From Lunularia cruciata (Eukaryota; Streptophyta; Marchantiopsida; Lunulariales; Lunulariaceae), in NCBI GenBank assembly GCA_948567375.1, contig OX419756.1, positions 21,519,001 through 21,583,000 of the forward strand: a DNA stretch of 64,000 bases, read 5' to 3'. A program made the position numbers and the translations under genes. Shown here in pieces: positions 42,436 through 55,813 of the stretch. Positions within the stretch are counted from its first letter, which is position 1. The number at the start of each line of letters is the position of its first letter. The notes under the pieces are model-generated. The model was not told the origin of the DNA. It searched no databases and was given only the letters and a program-made list of their open reading frames with translations.

Positions 42436-45059
42436 GGGTGTTTTTAATTAAAACAAAGGATATGGATATACGAGACTTGTAAATATCTAAGAAAATTAGA
42501 TGTACTAAGCTGACTGTTGAAATTGACATTAAAAGAAAAGGAAAGGTAAAGCTATTTGTGTTGATGACAAAAGAATTTAGAGGGATATAGTGAAACTAAA
42601 GAAAAATAAAAGATCTTAAAATGAGCATAATTGTGTGAAAAGAGTGATATTAGACTTAAAATTTTACAATAAAGAATCTAAAAAAATAATCATGTAAGTA
42701 TGATTTCAAGTATAATACAATTGCATTAGGTTCAATAACATAGGACTTATTGAGATCTCATCAAAAACAAGATATTTTAGCAGAATAGATGTTAAAGATA
42801 TTGATGTACAATAAAATTATATAAATGTATGAAATAAAAATAAAGTGTTTATGATTTGAACAAAAAAGTATATTGGAATCTACTAGAATCAAAAGTAGAA
42901 AGAAGGTTAGAAAGAATGGAAAGATGGATGCTTTGAACTTAATAACATGGTAGTGGAAAAAGGTGAAATGGTGAAATCTGAAAAGATAATAATATTAAGG
43001 AGGATGAAACAAATATTAGAAGTATGATTCTAGATTAGCACTAACAGCCCAAATTTCATAAGATTAGATCTTTGGAATCTCATTTCATGGATGATATATT
43101 GTATTTAGAAGATAATTAGGGAGGATGAATTTCAAAATCCTACTTTGGAGTAAAGAGATTGAGTATTGATATTATTCTAACTTGGAAACACTTGAAGTAG
43201 AATAACTAGGAAGACGAATGAGATTTTCTACTTGTAGTAGCAATCATAAACTCAACAAATGAGTTTTAAGATTCTAGAAATAAGCAACAAGAGGGGGTTT
43301 CACAATCCTACTTTTGAATGAAGAAATATTATTATCATACTTTTACATGGCTTAAAAGGAATTGATAAATAAGAGTAGTGGAATTACACAAATGATGATG
43401 AACTCAAAAAGTGTGATTCTTGAATCCAAGTTTAAAAAATGAGATTCTAGATCCCAAAGCCAAATGACAAAACCATGAATTTAGAGTCCTATAATTTTTT
43501 ATTTTACAATGCAAGAAGTAGAATGGTCAAGAAGATTCGTTAGATTCTTGATTTGAAATAATGATTCTAATAAATTTTAAATTTAAATTCTCAAATTTCA
43601 CTTTAAAATAATAAGATTTCAGAATGTCAAAGATAATTAACAAAATTAAATTTCAAGATCCTTCTCTAGAAAGAAAAAAATGGAAGAATAATAATTTCTT
43701 CATGTTGGAAGGTGCATTTAAAGGATTAACACAATTCTAGATTTGTAAGTGTGAAACTGAATTACATATATGGAATTTTAGTACCCCAATTCTAAAAATA
43801 ATGGGTATTAGAATTTGAGTGATGTGAAGACTATCTAGAAAGTAGAGTTTGAGTATTTTACTGTGACTGAATTTGATTGAATAGTACATGGGATTTCAAA
43901 ATAAAATTAAGGCTCAAGAATTTAACTTTGGACTAGCAACAAGTAAATAAGATAAATATTAGAGGTAAAATTCTAAAATTAGAAAATGAAATTAGAAAGG
44001 AAATATAAACAGTAAAATGAAATTGAAAGCAAATCAACTTAAAAATTGAAACCACTCTCTAATGTTTTGCATTGGAAATTATAAGAGATAGAAAATTACT
44101 AAATGAAGAAACAATCAAACAAGATAAACACAAAGTACCAATTGTTGGAAGAGAGCTAGAAAGAAGAATAGCATAATGGTATTGAAGAAATGCTATTAGC
44201 TAGGACGATGGAAGTCCAACCACAATGAGACTTGAAAAAATAAAATAGCTCTAGAAATGGCAAAGGAAAACTATATGCTTGATATGGAAAGAACTTAATA
44301 AGTGGAATGGTTAGAATCTAAAAATAGCAGTAAGAAGTTCATAAACCTTCTTATGCATGAAAAAAATTATTTATTATAAATTGAATAATTTAGTGCAAAT
44401 AGATCTCTATTTTCCTTCATAGTTGTGTAGAGCAATGATCAAGAGTAAGAGCAAGACCAAGGACTTCAAATTACTAAAGCTTGTGACCATAAAAGTGAGA
44501 GCAATAGGATATTATACCATAAATATAGAAATTATAAATAGAAAATATATAGGAGTTCATGGCTAGGGATTCATTTTTAGGTTTCTCTAGTATATTGAAG
44601 AAAATTTTATTTGATCTCTATGAGAGAAATGAAGATATTATCCATATGTATACAAGAGTTCAAACAAGCATATTGATGGATTTGACGATATGGAAAACAA
44701 GCATATTGATTTATTTGACCACATGACAATGCATAGTATTGCTTATGTAGTTTCAGAGTCTAAATAAGCATATTGATTGATTTTTCCCAATGATAATACC
44801 TTATATTGGTTTCATAGATTTAGTTTCCATTTTGATTTATAAGTTTATAGTTAACAGCATAATGTAAGTGGTCATTTTAAATAAGTCAAATGAAATGAAG
44901 TGGATAGGATTTGACTAGAGAAATTTTAGATTTTTCTAGTATTGCTGATTTTTAGTGAGTTTTTGTGCTTTCTCAGATTTTGAATATTTTGGACTTTCTA
45001 GAGTTTTCTTGAATTTTTAGGATTTATAACTTTTGAAATTTCTAGACTTGTTGAAGATT

Positions 45060-46600
45060 TACCCAAGGAGAATGAAAAAGTGAAAATCATAGAATTGCAC
45101 TTCCCTTGGAAAACTGAAGATCCTAAAATATTACTTCTCAAGAAGTATATTTTTGAATTAAACTTTGCTTTGAAAAAAGCATGGCCTTTTTTGAATTGCA
45201 ATTTTCTTCACAAGATGTACAGTTCTAAAGTTGTATTTCCTGTGGAGAAAGTGGATTCTAATTGCATTTTTACAAGAAATGTAATTACAGAATCAAGTTT
45301 CCCTTAGAAAAATAAATTTTGGATTAAACATCTTTCATATGAAGTGTAAACTAGATTTTGAACTTCCTTTGTGCATGATATAATAGAGCCAAATGTCAAT
45401 TTGTGATTTCAATGTTATGGAGATTGTATCAGACAAGTACAATAGTCTAATTGATCCAACATACATACAATGTATATGTCATCTGATTACAAAGATCTAA
45501 GTTATGAAAATTTTCTCAACCAGCTAGTCTTTAGCAACTATATAAACTATAAATTTTGGTATATAAATTTTGTTTTCAAGATTGTGGTAACCTACCTTTT
45601 AAAGGTTGGTTACCATTTAAAATTTACCATTAAAATATTTTATTGCTTGACATAAAATGCTAGAATTGTACTTTAGATAATGTAAAAGAGTGCAATGGTA
45701 TGGTTTCAAACTTACACATTGAGCACAACTTTTGGAGAAAGTGCAATAGTAGAATTGTATTTTTAGAGACCCAAAACCTTTGGAGCAAACATCTTGGACA
45801 AAAAATGTACAATTCAAGAATTGCACTTCCAAAACTCCAATTCATCTTAGGGAAACTAGACTTTGAAGTGAAAAGTGTAATTTGGAAATCACAACTTAGA
45901 ATACAAATTCTCTCCTATAGAAAAGAGATTTTAGGATTGCATCTTAGATTTTTAGTTTTGCCTATGGAAATAGATTTTGAAAGGGTACTTTAGATTGTCA
46001 ATTTTTCCTTATAAAAGTTAGAGTAAAAATCTGCAGCTGATATTGCAAATTTTCCCTAACAAAAGTGGTTTAAAATTTCTTTACTTTAGATTGATAATTT
46101 TCTTCCACCAAAGTGAGAATTTTGACTTGCACTTGTATGACATATTTTCACTCTAGAAGTGGGATTTCAGAATTGTACTTTCAATTTTTAGTTTTCTTAT
46201 ATAAAGTGAGACCTTAAAATTGCATTTTAAAGAACCATTTTTCTCATACAAGATGAGATTATTTCAAATAATATTTACCTACTATTTATCTCCCACAAAA
46301 GTAGTATTCTAAAATTACAATTCAAAGTTCCCAAGTTTTTATAAAATAGCAAATTTCACTAAAGATAGCCTAGTTTATTTCACAAAAGAAGGATTAAAAA
46401 TCATACATTACATTGCAAGTATTCCTTATAATAGTGTGATTCCATTTTTTCACTTTAGATTGATTATTTTCTCTTAAAGAAGTGTGATCTAAATATTAAC
46501 TTTTGGATTGGAAATTTACCTTAAGAAAGTGAAATTAGAATAGCACTTAAGGTTGCTAGCTTTAGCTACAAAAGTAGGATTTAAAAATAAAATTTCTTGA
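45060..46600. repeat. Highly degenerate tandem array, roughly 55-65-bp monomers
   Basis: The words ACAAAAGTG(G)GATT, AAAATTGCACTTT and TTTAGATTGAT(A)ATTTTC recur in the same order many times, e.g. 45696-45830, 46045-46160 and 46425-46510. The spacing varies and monomers differ greatly. Looks like an ancient satellite or a minisatellite decayed by point mutation. Confidence 0.5.
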
Positions 46601-49600
46601 CCAAATTCTTCTAAAATTTAGATTTCTAAAAAGCATATTTTCATTACAAATGTATGAAGCCTTTGAGAAGAAAATTCTTTTATATCTTATTTAAGGTTGG
46701 ATCTCACATAAAATCATGTATCTATGGATTTTGAGAATAGTCCATTGGCTGACTATCTTGATCTTTTCAATGTGAAATCATCAAGAATCTTGAGGATTTC
46801 AATATAAAAAAATCATAAGAATAAGCTTATTTTGTAAGTTTACAAAATAAAGATAACTATAAAATAAGTAGGATTAGGAAAGCTAATGAAATGGATATTT
46901 CAAAGTACAAGCTAAGCTTGAAAGTTGTAAGTGTTCCACCTTAATTTTAGGGAATTGCTATTGCCACCCATTTACAAGAGAGGTAAAATGATGGTCCTCT
47001 TATTTTTGCACATTTGAATCTATTAACTTTAAGTAGAAAAATACAATGCATGTCATCTTGGCCATGTCATGGTTGCAATTCCAATTCCCTATTTGTATGC
47101 TTGGATTGATATGTATCATGTGCATGGTTGATGGTCCTGTAATACCTAACAATTTGGACATTTTATAAGCTTTACTTTTGTATATTTTTAATATAAAATG
47201 AAGGTTGAATAGAAGCTATGGCTTACTCTAAGCCATATTTATCCAAAATTTACCTTTAAAATGTGGTATTATACTTTCTCACATAATATTTCATGGATCT
47301 TCATTGCATGTTTTAATAACCATGAGGCTATATAAAACTCTACTTTAAGTTACATGGTAAAGATGCATCAAGCTTTCATTACATGGATGTATCTAATGTT
47401 CTTCTCAATATAGACAACCATACAATATGCTAATTGATGGATCTAATGTTGAAATTTTTTTAATGTAGTGAAGTTTCTTGAGAAAATTTGCAAGAAAATT
47501 GTGAACTATAATTGTGTAACTTATAAAAAATATTTATAATTTAACAATGTGAAGTTGGTAAAGGAGTAGATTGACATTTTTTTTAATGATTTAATACTTG
47601 ATGTTTTGTTTTGAATTTCAAAATTTTTTTTAATGATATAATTCACATCAAAGTTATATTGCATGTTATTACTCATATTGTATATCATTAATTATCTATC
47701 ATTACAAAGATATTGGATGCAGCAATTTAGATTGAAAATATCATTTTAATATAAACTACTAGTTTATGATTAGTATGATTGGTGTCAATATATATGTTTT
47801 TTTTTGCACACAAGGAAAGGAAATTTTATCTTAGCCTATCAAAGTGAAGTGTGAAGTCTTAGATCACTTTGTATTTTTTTTTCATTGAATTTTAATCTGT
47901 ATATAGTAAATTTTCCAACGCTAGCTATATTTGCTTCTCATTCTTACTTGATCTTAATTATTTTTCACTTTTCTTTGATCTTATCTCTTTCCTTTTTATG
48001 TTCCACTCCTTTTCCACCTTAATCTTGTTGCTTGCATAATGAATATTGTAAATTATGTTGCTACCATTACTAGCATTAATGCAAATTTAGCAAGAATAAC
48101 TTTCATATTGATTTTTTTTGCAATTAATTTGATCTTGTAATTTGATCTTGATAAAAATACATTCTCTTATTTTTGCTACCCTATTACTTATCAAGGTAAG
48201 TTAGGTTCTTGCACTCTCTACTAACATCATTTTTTCAGCAACATCCTTTTATAGAAGTAATTGAGTTTACCTTAGTACTCATCAGCTTTATCAGGAAACC
48301 CTATATTTTGATACTAGCATTTGCCTTATGTACTTATGTACTTTTTATGTGCCTTACTACTTTAGTACTTATGGAGCATTGATTGATTTGTTTGTGTTTC
48401 CATAAAAGCTTAATATAATTAATTTTTTTATTACATCTTCATATTATATATTTTTTGGGAAAATTCACTCATAGTGTATGTTGTGATATATACTTTCTAT
48501 TCTAGGTATACTATTATAATATTACAAAAGTATTATATGTTTTAGAAACTCTAATGATACATAAAAACTAAAAAAAGTATGTTTCCAGTCAACATTTTAG
48601 TTCTATCTACCTTGCAATAAAATTTTGAAAGCATAAGGAATTTATGTATACATTCAATTTTGTAGCCTTATCTTTACTCACTGTCGATAATAGGGATGTT
48701 TTTGGATTTTTAAAATAAATAAATTATTAGAGTTTTATTATTTAATTCATAAAAAATATAAAAAATATAATTCAACGATGTGTACATTTTGAAAAGGATT
48801 TAATTATTAGTGCAATTTCTAAATGTTTATTTCATACTCAATGACAACCATAAAAATACTTTAGCAGTTGAGATGTCAAAGAATTTCCTAATTACTCTAA
48901 CTAGTTTAGTAGTGTGCTAAATCTTTGACTGTTGAATAATTAAGCTTACATTATGGTAGATTTTCCAGTATGAACTATTTAGCAAATGTTTTATTAGACG
49001 TAATATCACATTATAACATTATTCACATCATTCTTTGGTAGATATGGAAAGTGAATGAATATGTATGTAACTTACTTAATTCTATGTAAGCTCTCAAACA
49101 AAAATTTATATTAGAATGTTGGAACTTCAAATGATTCATAACTCTTCTATGTTGGTGGTAGAAAGATGATACTCATATTATACCCATGAGTTCAATTTTA
49201 ACTCTTTATTCTATTGACTTGTGACACTCGAGTAATGTTGTATTCTTGTAGACAGTGTAATATGAAACTATGAGAAAAGAAAGTGGAGGGGTGTGTTATA
49301 GATAAATGAAACTTTGAATGCTTTTTGAACTATAATTTTTATAGAAAATTCATTTGAATATAGTATTTACTATATTTATTTATGTACATCAAATCTATAT
49401 TATAATTGCAAATGAGTACATAGATCATGACATGTTCTATTTAAAAATATATAGATATTAAAATAAATATTTTTTACTTGATCTAAAATCATATTATTTA
49501 TAAAAATTCTAGATGCTAAGATCTAAATTTATAAAATTTTAATATAGAATTTCATGGAAATTCCTTGGAGGTTCAAAATCTAAGTGACTAATCTGTTACT

Positions 49601-49741
49601 TGATTGATACAAAGTCTACTTTAGTGAGTAAATTGATAATGATGCTTATTGAAGATCTTGATTCTTTTTTTATTTCTTGATTGTAAAATTATAGATTGTT
49701 GGCATAAATACTATAGAGTTTTTCATTTTTCTTATGACATG
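46601..49741. other. AT-rich region without recognisable genes
   Basis: More than 3 kb with T/A runs, no open frame of length and no match to elements in the window. Nothing supported. Confidence 0.45.
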
Positions 49742-50199
49742 TGTCACACCATTTGTAGCTTTGCATTTAGATTGCTCAGACATTGGAGTAGTAGTGATAG
49801 TAGTTAGAGGTATTTTGGCAGTTACTCGAAGACTACTTTATGTCGGTCAGATTTCATGTTTGGGGTATTGACAACATGGTGGGGCCCATCGTCACTTTAC
49901 ACCATTTGCACCGTCGGGTGTGTCATCAACGGGACCGTTGGTGTGAGACCTAGGTCAAAATCAGGAGTATATTTCAGGATATACTCTTGGGAGTGCAACT
50001 CTAGAGAGCTCACTTCTTTGTTGTTGAACCTTCCAGTTCTTGGCTATGGCGGAGAGAGGCCAGCAAGCGTCACCTGGATTCTCTTAGCTAGAATGGGTGT
50101 GGCTTGATTGTAATTTGTGCACAATTGTTGTTTATAGAGTGACAGATCAAGTACTAATGTGAGTTGAGTTGTTTTGAGTGGTGTAACAAATTGATTACA
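49742..50199 (+). repeat. M2 terminal repeat A1
   Basis: TGTCACACCATTTG to ATTGATTACA, directly followed by the leader, as in M1 and without B. The 11-bp-stem hairpin is worn here, and only a short GAGTT run remains. Confidence 0.88.
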
Positions 50200-50875
50200 T
50201 TAGAGAAGTGAGATCAAGGAGAAATTGGGTGCAAGAACTGCAAGTGTTGGTGGTATCTCCAAGCTTAGTGGATTTTTGGTAGCTCAATCAAAGTTCAGGT
50301 TTTCCTTGGTGTGTAAAAGCTCTTTGATTGATGCAAATTTGGCAGTGAGGTAGATGATGGCCAAATTTTGAGCAAAAAGAAGCAATTTTTGAGCAGTGGT
50401 TGTGATTTTGAGCTCAAGAGGTGAAAGCAAGACCAATTTTTTGCAAGTTGGACTTAGAAAGTGAAATTGAAGTTGGAGTTGTGAACCTATCCTTGTGAAT
50501 TTGTGATTTGGAAAAACCCGTCAATTTGGCCCAAGTGGAGAGTTAGTTGAGGATTTGGAGGTCAACCAACTTTAGGGTTTATGTCAAATTTTAGATCAGA
50601 TTTTTGCTAGAGTTTTTCTAGATTTGGAGGAGTTTGAAGTGGCAAATTCTTGGCCAAAGTTGGAGGAGTTTTGTCAATTTGGAGAAGTTTTGCTAGATTT
50701 AGAATTGGTTCAAAGTGGCAAGCAGAAAGGCCTTATTTGGACATTTAAAGGCTTCAAGGGATAGGGTTGTGGGCTATGAGAGGCTACAAAGGCCAGGAGT
50801 GCTAGCAAGCCAACTTGCTGGCAGGAGGCTAGCTAATTCAGAGTAGATCTTGGTCATTCTACCCATCCTATTAAT

Positions 50876-50947
50876 TGTGTGCAATAGGGTTTGGCCCCTA
50901 GATCTTTGGTTCCTAGACTGGTGCCCTAGCCAATTGGTCTACCCTCA
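50876..50947 (-). repeat. tRNA-like antisense segment in M2 leader
   Basis: Minus strand: AGACCAATTGGCTAGGGCAC, then GGGGCCAAACCCTATTG. Parallels 25425-25496 in M1 and has drifted further from the pol III box consensus. Confidence 0.45.
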
Positions 50948-51464
50948 ATTGTTGTCCAAGTGATTGTTCAATTGTTATCTATACACCTGTAGCTTTGGCT
51001 AGGAAATACAGTTTGATCCCATTCTTGGTGATCTTGGTAGCTTAGGATGTAGATAGGAACTCCTATTATGTCAAATGCTAAATAGTGGTAGAGTCAATCT
51101 CGTATTGCTTTATGAGATGGAGGGCTTTCATTTAGATTTCTTGTGATTGGACCTCCTCCATTCTCTGCTTCTTGTTTGTGCACCATGTTTGCATGAGGTG
51201 ATCAAAATTTAGAGTGTTGGTGCTCTGGTGTGCTCTTGATGATGAGGCTAGAGTGATTACCAGTCAAACCACATTTGTTTCTCTCTGTTCAGGAAAGAAC
51301 TGATGACCTGCAAACTATAAGAGTGAGTGTTGTGATGGCAGGTTACAAGTCACCCTTTCCCTTAGTGTAGTTGTTTCAATTAGAGTTACATTAGTGGGTA
51401 GTGTTTTGTTGGTATTGGCACTTGGTGCTCAGTTGGTGTTGGTTCTTGGTGGGGTACTTGCAAT

Positions 51465-51514
51465 TGCGGTTGCGGTTGTGGTTGCGGTTGCGGTTGCGGT
51501 TGCGGTTGCGGTTG
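51465..51514 (+). repeat. GGTTGC hexamer microsatellite
   Basis: About eight GGTTGC units with one GGTTGT variant. Expanded relative to the same place in M1 (near 26000). Confidence 0.9.
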
Positions 51515-51705
51515 GCGGTTTTTTGTTACTTTATCATGATAGAAATTCTTTGGGGATTCTAGAGGAGATAGCCTTGCAATACATAGTGGGTTTACTCAGA
51601 GTGGTGCTCGGTATCAACTTGTACTCAGGTCTTAGTGAAGGAAGAGATTGACTCTAAGTTGGAGTTTGACATAGGAGTTGATTCAGTTGAGAGTGCACTT
51701 GGTGT

Positions 51706-52520
51706 GATAGGATGCATGATGGACTACTTACTAGTCAACCACCTATAACTACACAAACTGAGTCTAGCACGATGTTAGGAGCGGCTCAACTTATAATGTG
51801 CTATCTATTATTTGTAGCTAGTGACATGTGTACATTGGGAGTTGGCCCAACCCTAATGTTCCAATTGGCTACCATGCTTTGTGAGAGTAGGGATGATGTG
51901 GTCCCTACTACTAGAGCAGAGGTGATTGATAGTGGAGTTGACTTGGTTGAGGAGCATGGAATCCGCTGAATAACCAATGGTTTATGGCAAGCAACAATGA
52001 CTAGATTGGAGGAATTACCAGCTAGACCGGCTTTTGAGCAAGCGTGGTTTACACATGATGTTGTCCTATTGGATAACCAAATAGAGATTTTTTGTTTGGT
52101 GGGACCTTCAAGGAAGGTCTATACACCACATAAGATCTTACTTGAATCTTGTGTGCAACCTCTTATGTTGGAGAAGGCAACAATTGTTGGTCTAGGGTTG
52201 GAAGACCGATGTGGAGAGGTGTCCATTTTAGATCCAAACATCCCTAGGAGGTGGTTTGACATAGTACACCATATGTAGAGAGCTGGTTGTTCAAATTCAA
52301 CTCGGTCATCCGACTGATGGCTCTATGGTGAGAGCTCATACCATTGCAACCATAGTTGAGTCGTATGATGTGTTAGTTGGAGGAGCAATGTTATACTCCA
52401 TGGGTTTCAGTATTGACTATTGGGAGGAGAAAACCTCCTATAGACCAGGTTGGCAATCTGGTGAGGGATGAGTATGTCACCTACCAGTACGCTTTAGTAG
52501 TGGTAGTCTTGGCTCACTAC
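51706..52520 (+). pseudogene. M2 gag end and protease
   Basis: Begins after the deletion. 51712-51969 parallels M1 27805-28060 (PAQLIMRHPLF-type becomes AAQLIMCYLLF). The protease part 51997-52278 reads VVLLDNQIEIFCLV and ILLESCVQPLMLEKATIVGL; the active-site D-S-G-A has become E-S-C-V. Frames are broken further than in M1. Confidence 0.75.
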
Positions 52521-53085
52521 AATCCAGGACCATGGGAACTTTAGTTTCAGCTTTCAATGGGTTTGTCACTTGGCCTAGTGAGTTATTGGACGGGAGTGCC
52601 CATGCAGAGGATACTACTAGAGGAGATCACTTGGATTTGGAGTATGAGAGGGATTGTTCCATCTACCTTGGATGTTCCTTTGTGGAGTTCAGAGGAGGCA
52701 TTGCAACAACATGCAAATCAATTGGTGCAGTAGGCTTGGAGTGGAACCTTTGTACCACAAGGAAACCAATGTGAGGATGAGCCTCCAGAGTTGATTACCT
52801 TGACACCTATGGATACCACACTCATTTCTTGGTAGTATCCAATTGAGGGAGTATGTCTACTAGAGTTGTTTGGTGGGATCATCATTGGACTAGCTGCGGT
52901 ATTACAGGCAAGTATACAAGTACAAATGTACTTGTATGTGGAGAGAGATGAGACTGCTAGATGAGTCTCTCTCCATCATGTAGCACATTTGGCCTATTGG
53001 TATCTTGAGTTATTACCAATGTCAACAGTCAGGGGTTACTAGAAGGTCATACAAGCAGATATTTCCTTATTGGGGGCGCATGATC
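52521..53085 (+). pseudogene. M2 cytosine methyltransferase, N-terminal part
   Basis: Linker (AEDTTRGDHLDLEYERD) and motif I region CLLELFGGIIIGLAAVL at about 52850-52900, then YLYVERDETAR and DISLLGAHD. It ends 25 residues before the catalytic PCQ motif because another element inserted at 53086. Motif I shows the G of G-L-A in place of the K of M1, so M1 and M2 decayed independently. Confidence 0.8.
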
Positions 53086-53776
53086 TGTGAGCCGGCCTCT
53101 CTCTCACTCAGGCAGAACCTTTGATAGCTTAATGGTAGCGCACTATGGACTAAGAAGGCAAGGAACCCCAACTCCATCATACTTCTCCAAGGCTAACACT
53201 CAAAGACTCAAGACATTACTCACTAGAGAACTCAATGAGAGAGAGATAGTTGCAAATGAAAGGATGATGAGTACCTCCTCACCCCTAGTTTATATACTTA
53301 TGAAATAGTTATGCACTAAAGTTACTAATTACTGGAGTAACTCAAGTTACTAGGCTAAAAGTCAAGTAAAGTCAGAAATTATAAAGGAATATCTATCCAC
53401 ATGGGTATATTCCACTAAGCATATGATCTTATCTTGATCTAACCACTAAGTCAAGGATTCCTTCACATGGGTTATCCTTGGACTATAGAAGAATCCAAAA
53501 CAAAAAGACTTGTGGGCCCAAGAGTTCTCAACTCTTTCTTCAAAGCCAAACACCTAGAAATAATACCAAGTCAATACACTAGAATCCAAAATAGTGGTGT
53601 TCATCTTTTCCACTTCCCCTAAAGTAAGGTCTCTTCTATCTTAGCTATGACTAACTTTAGCTTATTGTGAATAATATAGAACCATCCTTTATCTCTATAT
53701 AAATAATATCTCTCAAGTATTTGTAATACCAAGCTAAATATCATAGTACCACACACATGCACAAATGGGTGCTACA
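53086..53776 (-). repeat. 3' LTR of element copy 4
   Basis: Minus strand: TGTAGCACCCATTTGTGC to GAGGCCGGCTCACA. AAGTATATAAACTAGG at about 53302-53287 is a good TATA box, followed by CT-rich sequence. The LTR length is 691. The purine tract TAGTCTAGGGGTAAA precedes it. Confidence 0.82.
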
Positions 53777-53789
53777 TTTACCCCTAGAC

Positions 53790-55093
53790 TAAGTTTTCAC
53801 TTTGTCCTCAAAGTGAAGGTCTCTCTACCTTCTATGATATATCTTCAACTTATCATGGTTAATCCTATCAAAGTGTCTTCCTCCCAACTCCTTGAGATCA
53901 TAGGTGTAATTGCCCCACACCTTCTCTATTATGAAAGGTCCAAAGTACTTAGGCAAAAACTTCTTTTGCACTCTCTTGAATCAAATGGAATCAAACAACA
54001 TTACCCAATCACCTTCTTTGAAAGGCTCCACCTTCTTCTTGCCTTGCCTCTTGTCATAACTCTCCTTTTGTTTTCTTTAGGCTTGCTCCACTTGAACCAT
54101 AGCAACTGCTCTTGCCTCTTCCAATTCCATGAGTTGATCCTTCCTTGACTTCTATGCATCACCTCCTTGTGCTTTCTTCAATCTCCTATGAATGCTTTGG
54201 AAGGTAGGAAGATCAAAGTGAATAGATAAGGTAAAATCAATACCAAATACCAATTGAAATGGAGATCCGGTGGAAGTCTTCATGGTTATCCTATACTCTC
54301 ACAAAACTACATGAATTCTCTTATCCCAATGATGTTTAGCCTCCTCCATTTCTGCATCTTTGGCAAATATCATGCACAAGGTCTGATTGGTTTTCTTGGC
54401 CAGGCCATTAGAATTTGGCTTATAGGATGTAGTTTCTTTGTGTGGTAGAGAAATGTCATAGCATGGTTGTAGTGATGCTTCTTGTAAACTCTCCTCCTCT
54501 ATCAAAAACCAACTCCAAAGGGCATCCAAATCTAGTGAAAATGTGTTCATAAAGAAATCTACCAACTTAATCTTCATTCTTGCCCCTCAATGGTCTAGCC
54601 TCAACCCCCTTGGTAAGGTAATCAGTAACTACCATAATGTACCAATTGTTCCTTAGGATTCTATTGAGAGGACCTAAAAAATCCAATTCTCCATTTCTCA
54701 AAAGGTCCAAGCAATGGAATTGATCTAAGTGGTGGAGTGGAAGTAGATTTTCTAGCAAAAGCTTGACAAAACATGGAAAGTTTTGCAATAATCAAGACAA
54801 TCCTTGAATATTCCTCTTCAATGGTAACTTGCATCTAGAATCTTGAAAGCAACCACATTTCTTGCAAAGTGTCCTCCACACACTAAACCTTCATGAAACT
54901 CTTTTATGAGTAGGATAGATTCTTCCTTACCCATTGCTCTTTGAAATAGACCATCTGCTCCTTGGTAAAAAAGAATATCCTCCACCATTGTATAAGGTCT
55001 AGATCTTGCTACAAGGGCCTTCCTCCTCCTAGCATGCATCCCTTTTGGATAGCTACCTCTTGTCACAAAATCCAAAATCTCCTTGTACTCCAT
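53790..55093 (-). pseudogene. Integrase of element copy 4
   Basis: The zinc-binding remnant KEFHEGLVCGGHFARN is at 54900-54850. The core follows at 54788-54300: NGELDFLGPLNRIL (Asp present), later NGLAKKTNQTL, where the catalytic Glu is Lys. The C-terminal part at about 54050-53800 reads KFLPKYFGPFIIEKVWGNYT, a GPY/F-type end, and HDKLKIYH. Many frame breaks. Confidence 0.75.
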
Positions 55094-55102
55094 TGGAACC
55101 TC

Positions 55103-55792
55103 TTAAGTGACTAAGATTGTCATGAGCTCCTCATCTAAAAAGGAATCATCCACTGGCTCATCTCCATCATCATCATAGGCCATAGATAAGAAATTAGCAT
55201 TTGCATGTTTCTTTCCTAGCCTATCTTCAATGGTGTAATCATACTCAAACAAGAGTATCATCCACCTTAATAGCCTCCCTTCCACATTAGGCTTGTTGAA
55301 GATGTACTTCAAAGCCTTATGATCTATGACAATGGTGGCTTTCCCCCCAATCAAGTAGTGTCTTAACTTTTTGAGACCAAAGATCAGTGCCAACTCTTCT
55401 CTCTTTGTGACAAAGTAGTTCTTTTCTACTAAAACCATCTGTCTACTAGCATAAGCTATTGGATGATCATGCACATCTTGGTCTAATTGACTAAGAATTC
55501 ATCCTATAGCTACATTAGAAGCATCAGTGTAGAGGATGAAAGGCCTACTCTTGTCAGGTTTAGCAAGAATTGGAGATACAAGAAGGGATTTCTTGAGCTC
55601 CTCAAAAGCTTTGAGAGCCTCCTTGTCCTCCAAAATCACCATATAATCTACACCTTTCTTCATGTAGATGGTCAATGCATAAGCCTTGTTGGAAAATGAG
55701 AAGATGTACCTTTGATAGTACCCAACCATCCCCAAAAATTGGTCTAACTTTGTCAAGCTTGAAGGGAATACAAGGTTTGAGATTTTCTTCAC
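55103..55792 (-). pseudogene. RNase H and RT connection of element copy 4
   Basis: 55792-55499 reads FLGMVGYYQRYIFSFSNKAY and FILYTDASNVAIG (catalytic Asp). 55474-55103 reads IAYASRQMVLVEKNYFVTKR, ELALIFGLKKLRHYL and IVIDHKALKYIF. The order of D, E, D is kept. A stop separates the two pieces. Confidence 0.82.
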
Positions 55793-55813
55793 CTTCTTAG
55801 AACCAATTGCTAT

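Larger units (their letters stand above)
41239..45059. other. AT-rich, purine-biased region without recognisable genes
   Basis: The plus strand is strongly A/G-rich (runs such as GGAAATGGAGAAAA) from about 41240 to about 44600, and no coding pattern is visible. It contains a telomere-like tract, a 145-bp tandem duplication and, at 44660-44780, three CAAGCATATTGAT-like words. Loosely repeated GATTCTAGA-like words occur at 43020-43660. Confidence 0.45.
50200..51705 (+). other. M2 leader and start of gag
   Basis: Collinear with M1 24741-26219, including the tRNA-like antisense block at 50876-50947. A GGTTGC hexamer run lies at 51465-51514 where M1 has only an imperfect G/T-rich stretch. Confidence 0.75.
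49742..53085 (+). mobile_element. M2: second copy of the methyltransferase retroelement, internally deleted
   Basis: It aligns with M1 from its first base (A1) to 29178 of M1. One deletion removes about 1.57 kb of gag at 51706 (M1 26220 to about 27795). The copy breaks at 53085, inside the methyltransferase, where another gypsy element has inserted; the rest may lie beyond the window. More diverged from M1 than A1 is from A2. The upstream base context is unrelated to B. Confidence 0.88.

Noticed and set aside
44660-44780. CRISPR-like array from the recurring CAAGCATATTGAT words
   Set aside because: Only three short, unevenly spaced words in plant nuclear DNA; no direct-repeat and spacer architecture.
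45660-45993. Coding frames at 45617-45993 on both strands
   Set aside because: They coincide with the degenerate tandem array and have low-complexity composition.
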